Shown here: positions 47,792-59,936 of the stretch, piece by piece
Layout of the letters: each line of letters starts with the position of its first letter
Position numbering within the stretch: position 1 is the stretch's first letter
NCBI RefSeq assembly: GCF_036785885.1
Contig: NC_092322.1
Coordinates: 36,973,994-37,037,993 of the forward strand
DNA: 64,000 bases
Direction of reading: 5' to 3'
Source of the DNA: Coffea arabica
Taxonomy: Eukaryota; Streptophyta; Magnoliopsida; Gentianales; Rubiaceae
Program-made: the position numbers and the translations under genes
The notes under the pieces: generated by a model
Database searches by the model: none
Told to the model about the DNA's origin: nothing
Seen by the model: only the letters and a program-made list of their open reading frames with translations

Positions 47792-49640
47792 GACATTGGG
47801 GAAGAGACTCTAGTATTATATACAGAAGTTGCCATATTCGTTGGTTTCCATATTTGAACGTAGTTGAAGGAAAGATATCGAATGGGGAATCTGCTGTTTT
47901 TTAGGTAGGTGCGTTTTATGGAAACTAAATATAGTCTTGCTTCCAAAAGTGCAGTTTCCATATTTCTTGATTCCAAAAGTACCTAATGTAGTAACTAGTG
48001 ATTCCATTGAAAGTTGAAAGGCTGAGATTTTGGAAGTAGCGATGCCTTAAACTTCATAAGCCCACCAAAAATTGGAGTAAAACTGAAACTGTGGTCTTTT
48101 GTTTATTTATTTAGTATAAAATGGCTTATGACAACTACAAATTTCTGGAGCTTCTTTAATTCCAAAAAACCTAGCGAGTGATCCCATATTTTCGCCTCTA
48201 AAAATATGAGCCAGACCCTTAAAGCCTCTTAAAGACAACTAAATATGTACTTGTGAATTGTAGAGCCGATACGCCTTGGTCTTGAGATCTCATGGATTAG
48301 AACTCTGTATTCAAATTTTTAAAATGTACAAACTAATGAAGTGATTTAATTGGTAGGGTGAACGTCATCTTATCACCAGTAATTTTTTTTTTTATGTTGT
48401 GATACTTGGCATTACTAACTTGTATTTTTAATGAATATATGAACCTCAACCTTCTATTATAATTCAAATTTCACCAATCTGTAATACATTTTTATTTAGC
48501 TAATTTTAATGCCAATCCTATAATTGATTTTACATGATGGGATAGGATTCTCTCCATTGATCACTCAATTTACTTCTATTTAAATTATTAAAATTTTACA
48601 AATCATCCAACTGTGCCATTGACTTTCTTTTGATCTCCAGATCAATATGCTAAAAATGATTTTTTTTTTTAAAGAATATTTTGGCATTCAATTTTTTTGA
48701 AACATTTGAATGATGAAAAATGAGTCAAAATTGTACACAAAATTAGTAATGATTAATCAAACGGTAAAACTTAGTCAATTTCGTACAAAATTTTATGTAT
48801 AAGTAACAAAAGTGATGAATTACATTAAGAATGGTGTTGATTTTTAAAATAATTTTTAAATTAAATTTATTAAGGTGGTAGTTTCTCTCCACTACAATGT
48901 TAGTATGGGGTCAAACTCCTCTCCATTTCATGAGTTCAAATCCCCTTTCTTCTTCGCCCTTACTTAAATCCACCTCTTCCCTACTAAAAAATTTAAGAAA
49001 AAAATAACAATTTCCTTTATGTTCCCTATCTAGATTGCTTAAGTTAAAAAAAAAAAAAAAGATTCAAGAATTGTTTCGGGTGTTATAAATTTAATATTTT
49101 ATATGTGTATAAATCATAAGTTATATTTCAATTTCATTTTCATCTTTTCAATTAGCATGGAAAGGATATGTATACGTTTTCTTCCTAGTCATTCAAAAAA
49201 ATTGATAAAAGGCCAGTGTTATTGTCAAAACAAATGATATACAATGAGAGCAACTTTGGTTGAGTGACAAAAGTACCCTTAAAATAAAAAACTATTTTAA
49301 TCTTAAAAATTCACCATGACCGCCGAACTTTTGTATCCGAACTTCTGTTTTAAATGCTTTCTTTTTACTCTATCTTTTTGGCTCACTCCTTTGGGTTTTA
49401 ACTTTTAACTAGAGTATTTCCTTTTTAGTCCATCTTTCTTTAGACATCTTCTAAACTCTCCGTGTTTTACTGCTGTGACTTTTTTTTTTCTAGCCGATTC
49501 TCCACAATTCCCTAAATTTATATTTTCCGAATCCAAAGAGAAGAAATCACACCTCATTAAACAACCAAAAAGAAAAGAATATAACGAAAACATCCAAATT
49601 TGTAGCAATCTTGCAATTGAAATAATCTTCTCAAACAACA
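47792..49640. other. Intergenic region
   Basis: AT-rich with several A or T runs. No coding region, RNA gene or element edge could be supported; short open frames here have no motif. Confidence 0.5.
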
Positions 49641-49649
49641 AATAAAAAT

Positions 49650-50085
49650 GGGTAAAAAAAAAAAAAGCCTCCTGTGGTAAGCCTAATACACAGAAAAGCT
49701 CCCTATGCTTTTAAAATATACAACACGACACCTCATACTTTGAACTAAATTGTAAAAGTGACGGAATCCGTTAAATTTAATAGAAATGACTTATTGGAAC
49801 CTAAAAAAAATTTTATACCTAATTTTTATCAAATATACCTATTCTACTCCTTAACCCTTAATTCTCTCTATTTATAGAATAAAACAAAGGATTTTTTTGA
49901 ACTGTTTTTTGCTTAATTATATCATGGCATTTTGGTTATTTCGTCTATTTCCTTTAAATTTAACGGATTCCGTTACCTTTACAATTTAGTTCAAAGCATG
50001 AGAGGTCATGTTGTATATTTTGAAACCATGAGGAGTTTTTCTGTATATTAGATTTATCATATGGGGCTTTTTTGTTTTTTTACCC
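49650..50085. mobile_element. Mutator-type MITE with long inverted repeats
   Basis: The 436 bp element has termini GGGTAAAAAA and TTTTTTACCC. Inverted arms of over 100 bases carry matched blocks (ACGGAATCCGTTAAATTTAA on the left, its complement on the right; TTTGAACTAAATTGTAAAAG and its complement). A perfect 9-bp duplication AATAAAAAT flanks it (49641-49649 and 50086-50094), the length typical of Mutator-like elements. No coding capacity. Confidence 0.88.
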
Positions 50086-50238
50086 AATAAAAATAGGGTG
50101 CATAATTCATTCGTCTAGTACCATAATAGTTCAGCCCTGTCAATTTTTTGTAGGCCCAATTAGATCTCTCCCTAGATTAGACTGAACTAGAAGTAGAAGT
50201 AGAGTAAATAAATGATAAATAATAAAAAATTAAAAATA

Positions 50239-51408
50239 GGGTAAAATACTCTAAAACCCCTTGTCGTTGCGTCTAAAGTCACAAAACCTCCTTATTATTT
50301 AGAAACACCAAAAAGACTCCCAATGATTTGGACTAATTTGGAAGTCAAATGGAAACCATCCAAATTAACAAAAATATGTAAAATTCCTCTACTAATCTTG
50401 TTTTCAAACTATACGAAAAATCAGTTAAGGACTCAATTAAAATTTTAAAAACTTTCTTGAATCAATTAAGAAGAAAGTAAAATTTTAAAATTTTAATTTG
50501 TTTTTCTGATTTACACTTTTTTCTTCTTATTTCCTTTTCTTTTCGTCTTCCTTCATTCGATCCAGCCAACACCATGAAGGTCGCTACTTCCACCATCGTC
50601 ATCCCGTCATCATTATCTTCATCGTTGTATAGTCACCATCTATATCAGCCATCTCCACCACCACCTCTCTAGGTCATCTTCATCATTTTTGTCATCATTA
50701 TCATGCATTTTTTGTGTTAAATTGATGCTATAAATTCGATCTATGACTCCTAAGGATGATTTTAGTATGAATTTTACTAAATTTAGTGGTGATTCGGTGG
50801 AAATAGAGGACTATATCTATTTTGATTATACGCCTGTTGAACTACCTTGTAGCCATTTTTAGCCAAGTTGGATGCCATAATTCAAATCTACATGAAAAAT
50901 AGAATTTGAATTGAAGATTTTGTGAAGTTTTGATCTAAAGTGATGGGATGGCGGCAGCAGGAGGAGGCTGACAGCGACGGTAAGTGGCTGACGGCGGCTG
51001 CATCTCCATTGTTGTAGGAATTAGATTGGGAGGAGAAGTGAAAATTAAGACTAAAAAGAGAAAAGAAGAAACAGGAAAAATGACGTTCTGGTTCGTGAGT
51101 AGGAGAAAGGAAAAAAAAAAAAGACAAAAGAAAAAAAAGGGAAAAGGAAAAGAGAGAAGGAAGAGAAAGAAAAGAGAAGGAAAGTTAAAAAGGGAGGGAA
51201 GGGGTGGGGGAGAAAATGCATGTTTCTGACTTCCTATTTCGATAGACAATCATATTCATGTATTAAGCGAGTGTGGTTAATTTGAGTATTTTTCGTCTAA
51301 ATCTCAATTTAATCCAAAGCATAGGAAGGTTCGAGTTCGATGGGTGTTTTCGAATATTAAGGAGATTTCTTGGCCTTTATATAAACACGAGGGGATTTAG
51401 TATTCACC
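50239..51408. mobile_element. Possible diverged Mutator-like element
   Basis: The left edge GGGTAAAATACTCTAAAACC and the complement of the right edge near 51408 (GGTGAATACTAAATCCCC) align with a few gaps, and further inverted similarity continues inward (TCCTTATTATTTAGAAACACC against a TCCTTAATATTCGAAAACACC-like block, with mismatches). No target duplication was found. The interior contains a GA-rich run (51040-51208). It might carry captured host sequence. Confidence 0.35.
51040..51208. repeat. Homopurine tract
   Basis: About 165 bases, nearly all A and G on the plus strand with two short breaks. The apparent Lys/Arg/Glu-rich or Phe/Ser/Leu-rich reading frames here are composition artefacts. 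Confidence 0.7.
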
Positions 51409-52018
51409 ACGAAAACAAGATCTTAAATAGGACCCCAATTTGAAAACTGAGGACTTGTACCACTGCTACCTGCATTCATCACCATTAATCCCAATTCATC
51501 CGCCTTGGGCTAGATTTCCTTTTTCTTTCATCAATCCATAATCATCAGTTCCATCTTTCACAAAAGAATCCCCTTTTTCTCGGCCACTATCCTATTACTC
51601 TCGGCCAAAAAATTAAAAATAAAACCGACGGGAAACAGAGGAGGAGCCGCTGCCACCGCTGGGTCGTCGGAGTTTGCCCGTACCACCACGGTTATCAAGT
51701 CTTCATTTAAAACGCCCTGTGAGCTATTCTTTCCTTTCCAACTTTAATTTTAATTTGATATTTCTGGAACCATCTTATGCTAGTTTCTTCTTGATTTTTT
51801 TTTTATCTGGAGTTATTTGCAATTTGCATGGCTGATTATACACTTTGGCTTGTGTTGGACTGAAATCGTATTTTGATTACAATTTTTGGGTCTTTCCCTC
51901 GGGGAAAGTGTAAGAGATCTTTAGAATTTTCGTATGCCCATCTACTGTTTGAAGAAATGCCTAAACGAGTACTTGAAGTAAAGGGACAAATCTCTTGTAT
52001 CTGTGCGCGTGGGGAGCA

Positions 52019-52050
52019 GCTCCGATCAGTCCAACGGGACTGATCGGAGC
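52019..52050. repeat. Perfect 14-bp inverted repeat
   Basis: Arm 52019-52032 (GCTCCGATCAGTCC) pairs perfectly with 52037-52050, with a loop AACG. Confidence 0.9.
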
Positions 52051-52195
52051 CCGTGAGTTCGCCAGAAAGCCATCAAAGACCCAGAGATTTTTTGTTTGGA
52101 TTTTCTTTTACATTTTCCTTTTGTTCTATTTTTGGTTGTTCAATGGAATTTGGTGTGCGTATTGTGTGTTCGTGCGTGGGAGAGAGAGGGCGAAG

Positions 52196-52222
52196 CTCCG
52201 GCGAGTCCAATGCTCGCCGGAG
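52196..52222. repeat. 10-bp inverted repeat, related to 52019-52050
   Basis: CTCCGGCGAG at 52196-52205 pairs with 52213-52222, loop TCCAATG. The frame AGCTCCG...AGTCCAA...CGGAG is shared with the hairpin 177 bases upstream. Confidence 0.85.
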
Positions 52223-52614
52223 ATGATGATTTCTAGGTTACGCAGCAGCAGGGACAAATTGTCTCAATGGAGAAGATGACACGCTTGTGATTTCACCCCA
52301 AATTTTACAATCTTTCGGATTTACCACCGAACTTGTTTTAGGTAGTTTTAATTAGGTCCTAAGACTAGGGGTTAGTCAACTTTTGTTTCATTAGTCTCTC
52401 TATTTGTCTATTCACATTTGTAATTAGTTTATTTTCTCTTTTTAGAAGTGATGTAACCTATATGGGACTTAGGAGCAATTGAATCTTGTAATTTTCTTTT
52501 TCTTTTTTCTTTTCTATTTTTCCTTAATTACTTTTTATTTCATCGCATGTGATTGGGTGGGCGGAGAGTGCGTTGTTTCATGGCTTTTCCAACGGAAGCT
52601 TTGATATTAGGTTG

Positions 52615-52751
52615 TGTTTGGATTGCATTTTTCATGATTTTTCATGGAAAAATTACTGTAGCGATTTGATGTATGTGAGGGAAAAAGATAATAGGGAAAT
52701 GTGTTCACGGAAAACAAGGTCATTTTTCGGTGGAAAACAGCAATCCAAACA
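52615..52751. mobile_element. Small MITE (TGTTTGGATTGC termini)
   Basis: TGTTTGGATTGC at 52615-52626 is the exact complement of GCAATCCAAACA at 52740-52751. The interior is AT-rich with ATTACTGTAGC, a motif seen in similar small plant elements. The target duplication is unclear. Confidence 0.6.
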
Positions 52752-54489
52752 AGACAGCGCATTTCCTTTTGTTTAACTCTCTATGTATTATGCATATTTT
52801 TTTACTTGTTCGGGTATTTTGTGTTAACTGGGTACATGTTATGTGCTTAACAATAGATTGACTCATTTTTGTCTTAAAATTGAAAGAATAAAATTAAATT
52901 CGCAATCAGTTTTGTTAGGTGTTTTTGGGTGGGAGTTGGGGGGGGGGGGTGTTGCTTGAGAATAAAACTTTAACCTTCTTATTTCTTTGATTTCAAAAGA
53001 TCCGGAGTTGCTAATTAAAGGGTATGAATTTATGTTTTAAAGATCAAAAGTTACTTTTCAGTGATTTGGTATATCTAAACCCAATATGGAGTGACAATTC
53101 AAAATTTTTCAAAAACCCTTCTTCTAGACTTTAGCAGGCCTAAGTATGTGGTTTTGTTGAGTTCTATTGTGGGTTTTTTTTATTTTTCTTAAATTTATTT
53201 TGAAAAAACTCAAAAAATTTTTAACCAAAATTCTTAAGTTTTTATCTTTTTAGTTTAAGACAATGGGAGGGGGGGGGGGAGCTTCAATCATTAGAACCAT
53301 GTGATGGCTTTTGTTCTTGTACCATTTAGGTTCTATAGCTTTTGCTTGTTTCCTTGTACCATTTAGGTTCTAGCTTGTGCTTGTTTCCATGTTATTTCAC
53401 TTATTCTTCCTATCGGTCCTTTTTCTTAAAGCCTCCAAATTGCTCTCTGATAAGTAAAGACAATTGCTCTCTGATAAGTAAAGACAAGTGTATGTGCCCA
53501 GCAAAAAGATAATAATTCCCTCATTATAAGGATATTGTCAGATAATCTTTTCTCATTTTTTTCTTTCTTCTTTTTCACCTTTTCTTTATTATCTTTACAT
53601 CTTTTTTCCTCATCTTTTAATCCTAATTCTACGTATCAACTTCAACAATTATTTGTTAAAAAAATTCCTTTTATGGTCAAATAACTTTCTTACTAAAATA
53701 TTTGGTAATCATTATTTATCACAAGATAATAAATAGCATGTGTTAAAAATTTCAAGTATTTTCTATTGAAATTAATTTATTCTTATGCATCAATTTTTAT
53801 TAATAATTGGATATATTATATGGCAAAATAAAAGTATGTATATTTGAACCTCAAAAGAAATTATTAATAAGAATAAAGAAGAAATGAAGAAGAAAAAAGA
53901 AAGATGAATATAAAATCATTTATGCCCTATGTATAATATCTAATTTTGATGATTAATGATAAATTGTTAGTAAAAGTATCAAGTGCTTGAATTATATTTA
54001 ATAAATGTACATTAGTATTTGATTTCTCACTATGGTTTAGGATAGCTAAATATTTTATAAGAAAATAACAATAAATGTTTAATCACAAAGAGAAATTGAC
54101 TGGCACATTTTTTCATCGAGACTTATATATTGTAACATAAATAAAGGAAGACTTAAATAAATAAAGAAAGAAGAAGAAAAAGTGCATAAAAAAGGGTCAG
54201 GAGACAATTTTCCTATATATGGGCATAATTATCTTTTCCTACTCATATGTATATATATTTGACTTTTGGTCATTCTAGATCAATTTGTACATTTCGTGAT
54301 TGCAGGGGATAATTTGCTACTCATCCCTAATTACAATTACAAGGGGCAATACGTGATCAAACCTTGGTGATATTTTTTTCGTGGGTAATGGGTGATTTAA
54401 AAAGGACATGAAAAATCTGTACGCGGAAATACATATGTATGATAGCCTTTCTTTCAGTTATTCTCTAGTTGTACTCTTCCTGATAAAAG
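52752..54489. other. AT-rich intergenic region with short tandem duplications
   Basis: No gene. Tandem pairs at 53316-53352/53353-53388 (CTTGTACCATTTAGGTTCTA core) and 53438-53461/53462-53485 (24 bp). G runs occur near 52942 and 53270. Confidence 0.6.
53438..53485. repeat. 24-bp tandem duplication
   Basis: AATTGCTCTCTGATAAGTAA plus four more bases occurs twice head to tail without mismatch. Confidence 0.9.
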
Positions 54490-54806
54490 TAGAGCTGCTA
54501 ATCGAGCCGAGCTCGACTTGAGCTCGTTAGGCAAATAAGTTTTAAAATGTGTTCGAACTCGACTCGTCAAATATACATGTGGCTCAAGCTCGACTCGTTT
54601 ATCACAAACGAGTCGAGCTTGTGCAAATTAATCTCAATAAAAATTTATAATTTTCAATTTTTATACTTTTGACTTTTAAAATGACAAATATGCCCTTTAT
54701 TAACGAGCTCTAATGAGCTACTCGAATATCAAACGAGCCGAGCTTGAGCCTTCTCGAGCCGAGCTCTAATGAGCTTTCGAGTTACTCGTGAAGTTTAACA
54801 ACTCTA
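54490..54806. mobile_element. hAT-type MITE related to the one in the Helitron
   Basis: The 317 bp element has a left end TAGAGCTGCTAATCGAGCCG and a right end AACAACTCTA. Flanks GATAAAAG (54482-54489) and GGTAAAAG (54807-54814) are an 8-bp duplication with one change. Subterminal CGAGCCGAGCTCGA motifs match the style of 21685-22194. Confidence 0.8.
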
Positions 54807-54925
54807 GGTAAAAGTAAATGAAGATTGCTCCTCTTGATCATGTACATCAGGTGACATATGGGGCCTTGAAAAGCATCGACTTTTTCCTCGTAAGAGCATT
54901 TCTTGTGGGGGCCTGATTGGAGGTA

Positions 54926-55180
54926 CTATTGAGCCGAGTCGAGCTCGAGATTAATCATAATCAGTGCTACTCGAGTTCGAACGAGTAAAAAAATTTGGAC
55001 TCGAGCTTGACTCGATAAAATAAAATTAAACTCGAGCTCGATTCGTTTGAACTCGAGTAAGTTTGACTAAATATCAAGCCCGATCTACTCAAACTCGAGC
55101 TCGAGTTTTGGAATAAATCTATAATTTTTTTTTTCAAAATATATAATATAAAAACTCGATTAAGCTCGGTAGAATATCTG
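54926..55180. mobile_element. Remnant of a CGAG-rich hAT-like element
   Basis: The segment is full of CTCGAGCTCGAG-type motifs like the two neighbours of this type, but clear termini and target duplication are missing. Confidence 0.5.
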
Positions 55181-55727
55181 TAGAATAAAGAGTATTGGTA
55201 GAATAAAATGTTTCTTTTTTTCATTAAAATAAACATTTGAAATTAAAAATTTTACATTACTTATTTTTAGGTGGGAAAAAAAAAACTTCCAGCAATTTTT
55301 TGTTTGTTTTGTTTCATCACCCTAAATCGAATCCTTGGCTTAAATTATATTTAAGATGGCTACTGCAAGTTCAAATCAGCCGATTCAGCCGATTTGCTTT
55401 TACATTTTGATCACTAGAAGTGCCAAACTAAGAGCTCTGAGCTCGACCACGTCCAGCACTAAGAGAATTGCCTTGGCTAGACTAAGATTCAAAGGCTTAC
55501 AGTCCAGCAAGTAAGATTCAAAGCCTCGGAGCCCAGCAAGGATGAGGCGAGAACAAAACAAGCTGCCTAGCATTGTTGAGACTTCTTGCAGCTGGGATTG
55601 GTGATCACGATCTTTTTGCAATATTTAAATGATGAGAAAAATCATTTTTTCTAACCTTTTTGGGATCAACCTGGATTTTTTCTTTGTGTTAGTCATATTT
55701 GTAGTGTGTGATGTTCGGAATTTGTGA
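55181..55727. other. Intergenic stretch before the LINE
   Basis: No feature could be supported. A 73-codon minus-strand open frame (55400-55621) has no motif. Confidence 0.5.
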
Positions 55728-55743
55728 TCTGAGGGGATTACTT
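55728..55743. repeat. LINE target-site duplication, 3' side
   Basis: The 16 bases are identical to 62112-62127. Confidence 0.95.
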
Positions 55744-55791
55744 TTTTTTTTTTTTTTTCAAAACCGGTAACAGCTTTCATTAATACTCAAA

Positions 55792-58700
55792 CTACATAGG
55801 GTGAGCAATGTCTCGTACATCTTTCTTGGCTAGGTTTACTAACCAAATTGGGAAAAACTCTTCCCACTCAATATCACTTGTCACATGCATGGCAAATTTT
55901 GCCAAATAATGACACACACAGTTTCCTTCCCTTTTGACAAAGGAAAAGTAACAGTTCTCAAACTGGTCCTTCAACCTAAGAATATCTTCTACAATTGCTC
56001 CCACCTTCGGATCCTGTCTGCAGCCTATTCTGATGCTCTCCACCACTCCTTTGCAATCAGATTGGACCCTAACCTTCCTTCGCCCTATCCTTCCAGCTTT
56101 GACAAGTGCTATTAGAATGGCATTTGCTTCCTCCACCACAGCTTCAGTATACCTTTCGCCCCTCCCAGCCCAAGCTTTCAGCATTCCTCCATTCTCTTGC
56201 CTTGCAACCACTCCCCACCCTACTACCCCTTTTACTGTGCTCAGCGCTGCATCCACATTCAACTTAACAAAACCTTCTACTGGAGGCAGCCACTCTGTTG
56301 GAGCTTTCTGCTTAATCTTTTCCTCCCATACCTTCCTCTCATCTTTGTGCCGGGCTACCTCATATTCATTCCATTCCTGCACTGCCTTCATTCCTACTAT
56401 TCCTGGACACCCAACCTCTCTCTCAAACTGAACTCTATTTCTAGACTTCCAAATTTGCCAAAGTAAATTCACTGTGAGGCAAATGTGTTCCTTCCCCGCA
56501 TCCCTTGCCTTTGCCTCCATTAAACTATTCCACCATAACCAAACACTTTTCCTGAACTCCAGTAAACCATCCCACTGAATTGGTGAAGCTTTCCATATCA
56601 ACTCTGCGTGTTTACAATAGAAAAACATATGTTCCACAGTTTCAGGTTGTTCCCCACAGCAAGCACACAACTCAGATCCTCTTCCAACCCTTCTTTTGAT
56701 CACCTCATTAACTGGCAAAATATTTTGCAGTCGTTTCCATATAAAATGCTTAAGTTTATGTTTCATATTAAGATCCCATAGGAATTTCCACACCTCAGTT
56801 CCTTGCTCATTTCTACTACTCTTCTCCTGTTGCACTCCTACTTCTGTCCTTACTTGTTGCAACTCCTTAGCCACCATATATCCTATCCTGACAGTCCCCA
56901 TTCTTACTGTGCGGCCAGATAAGTCTATCCTTCCATCCCTATAAGCTCAATGATGTAGCCAGGATCCTTTTACAATCTACCTCATTGAAAATTCCTTTCA
57001 CTAGTGCTCGATTCCATTCCCCATTTTGTATTAACTCCTTCACCATCTGAGTTTGACACCCTGGGGGCCTTGTAGTTGTTATCTTACCATGACCCCCATC
57101 TGAAAGCCATGCATCCCTCCATATATTAACAGTACCTCCATCCCCTATTCGTTTCCTAGCCCCTCTTTCCAGCACCTCCCTCACACTAACCACACTCCTC
57201 CACATCCATGAGTCAGAATTTCTAGGCTTCATCCTCCATATCGACTCTCCCTTAAAATACCTCCCTCTCAGTACCTTACTTACCATCAAATTTGGGTTGG
57301 TTATCACCCTCCACAACTGTTTTGCTAACATAGCTTTATTAAACTCTTTCAAATCCCTAAACCCCAACCCACCCTTCCCCTTGACCTGAGTCAACTTCTG
57401 CCATCCCATCCAGTGTATTCGTTTCTCATCATCCTTACTCCCCCACCAGAATTTAGCCATATCCCTGCTGATGTCTTTACATAGTCCAACAGGGAGCCTA
57501 CAGCAGTTCATAGCATAGTTTGGCATTGCTATAGCCACTGCCTTTAGCAATACCTCCTTACCTGCCTGGCTTAGCAGCTTCTCTTTCCATCCCTTTATCC
57601 TGTTATTTACCTTGTCCCTTATATAGTTAAACACTTGTGCCTTAGACCTCCCAATTAATATAGGGAGCCCCAAATATCTACTCTGCCTTACATGTTGCAT
57701 TCCTCCCAGCTCCTGCAAAATCCCCTCAATACTACTCTCCTCAGTATTCTTACTAAACAATACAGAAGATTTCTCCATATTAATACACTGTTCGGATGCT
57801 TTCCCATACATCTCCACCAACTGCCACACTCTACCTGCTTCCTCCTGTGTTGCCCTACAGAAAATTAAAGTGTCATCTGCAAACAAAAGGTGTGAGAGAG
57901 CAGGGCTTGCAGCAGCAATTTTTAGTCTTGAGATTCTGTGTTCTCTCATGGCTGTGTTGAGCAATCTAGACAGCCCCTCAGAAACCAATAGGAACAAATA
58001 AGGGGACAGTGGATCCCCTTGCCTAATTCCTCTAGAAGGCCTAACAAAACCCCTTTTCTCCCCACTGATATTGAAACTATAAGTCACAGATGATACACAC
58101 TTTAAAATCCAGTTGATCCAGGTAGAGCAAAACCCCATTTTAGACATGATCTTTTCAAGGAAACTCCACTCCACCCTATCATAGGTTTTAGCCATATCTA
58201 GTATAATAGCCATAAAAGCATTCGTACCACCCCTCCTATTATTCAAACAGTGAATGAATTCATGTGCAATCATAATATTATCAGTAATATGCCTTCCTGG
58301 GATAAAAGCAGACTGATTAGCACTAATACAACAATTCAAGAAAGGTTTGACCCTGTTAACAAGGATTTTAGAAATGACTCTATAAACCACATTACACAAG
58401 CTAATAGGCCTGAACTGAGAGACTAAGACAGGAGAATCAGTTTTTGGAATCAGAGTGATGCTTGTTTCATTAATAGCTTTGAGCAGATTGCCAGAATGGA
58501 AGAAACTAGATATAGCAGCAATCAAATTTAGCTTAACAATATTCCAAAACTTTTGAAAAAAGATAGGACTCATACCATTAGGACCTGGAGCTTTGTTAGG
58601 ATGTAAAGAAAAGACTGCTTTTTTTACCTCCATCTCTGTTATTGGCCTGGTCAGTAGTGAGTTCATTTGAGCAGTAATGATCTGTGGGATACACTGAATG

Positions 58701-59936
58701 ATTGGTGCAAATTCCTCAGGATTGGAAGAGGTAAAGAGACTGTCAAAGTAACCAGTGATCTCCCCCGCCACTTCCTCCTCATTCTCACACCAATCCCCCC
58801 AGCATTCTGCAATGTTGTAATAGTATTCCTTTTCCTTCTCCCTGCAACAACTGCATGAAAGTAACCAGTGTTCTTATCTCCTTCTCGCAGCCAATTTATT
58901 CTAGCTTTTTGTCCCCAGAATACTTCCTCTTTCTTATATGCATCAGCTAGCTTTTTCTTTAGCTCGCATATCTTTTGTTTCCTGTCCTTTGCATTACTCT
59001 CACGCAGCTCTTGAATCTCCTTCTTAATCATATCTATATCCCCCCTAGCATTGATCTTCAAACTCCTGTTCCAGCTCAACAAAGCCACCCTACACTCCCT
59101 TATTCTGTTTTTAATCTGAAATAGCCTCGAACCTACCTGCTTCTTACCCCAAGCCCTCTTCACCACCCCATTCACCTCCTGATACTACAGCCACCTCCTA
59201 TCAAAACAAAACCTTCTTTTCCACTTCCTTTCCTTTGGTTCAGTATGTAGTAGGAGCATACAGTGATCAGAAGCCTCATTGTGTATATGACAGCATTTTG
59301 CTTTCTCAAACTTCCTCCTCCACGCCCTACTACCAAGCATTCTATCCAACCTCTCTCTTACTTCTTCTTCACTGTCCCAATTGTTACTCCAAGTCCAAGG
59401 TTTCCCTTCGAATCCAATATCTATCAGCTCGTTTGTACTAATAAAGTCTCTAAACTGCTTAAAGCTCCTTTCAGGCCTCTGTATCCCTCCCCACTTTTCA
59501 CCATTACTCATGATGTCGTTCATATCCCAGCAATCAACCATTTATTACCCCATAAAACCTTCCTATTCCCAATAATTTGCCACTGCTGCTCCCTAGTAGC
59601 ATCATCTGTACTGGCATATATGCAAATCAACCACCAGGAAATCTTTTTACTCAAGTCCTCAATGCATAATTCTATAGTAAAGTTTGTGTATAAAACTCTT
59701 TTGACCTGAACATCTTTTTTCCACATTACAGCCAGGCCCCCAGACCTTCCTACTGGATCCACTACAAACAAGTTATCAAACTGAAGTTTCATCTTCAGTT
59801 TATTCATATAACACTTCTTATTTTTCGTCTCAGCTAAGAACACAATTTCTGGGAAGTGGAGTCTATTTACCTCATCTATTTGGGAAACTATCAAGGGTCA
59901 TCCCGCACCTCGACAATTCCACACCAGGACCCTCAT
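55792..59936 (-). pseudogene. LINE ORF2 (endonuclease, reverse transcriptase, RNase H)
   Basis: The start ATG at 59936 gives MRVLVWNCRGAG, then an in-frame TGA. The endonuclease continues (PEIVFLAETKNKK, GRSGGLAVMW, WWLICIYAS) to a frame change near 59530, and ends with WTWSNNW, RLDRMLGSRAW and ASDHCMLLL (59185-59541). A TAG near 59182 follows. The RT lies mainly in one open 610-codon block (56939-58771): NKAPGPNGMSPIFFQ, FRPISLCNVVYRVISKILVN, FIPGRHITDN, GIRQGDPLSPYLF, LLFADDTLIF. After a stop near 56939 come a zf-RVT region (CACCGEQPETVEHMFFYC) and RNase H (LNVDAA, VQSDCKGVVESI; 55792-56901). All catalytic motifs are still legible. Confidence 0.92.

Larger units (their letters stand above)
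51409..52614. other. Region with two related hairpins, possible 5' end of a gene
   Basis: A CT-rich leader-like stretch at 51480-51720 and GC-rich hairpins at 52019-52050 and 52196-52222. No convincing coding exon could be assigned. Confidence 0.4.

Noticed and set aside
50935-51249. Lys/Arg/Glu-rich and Phe/Ser/Leu-rich open frames
   Set aside because: They are the two strands of a homopurine tract; openness follows from composition.
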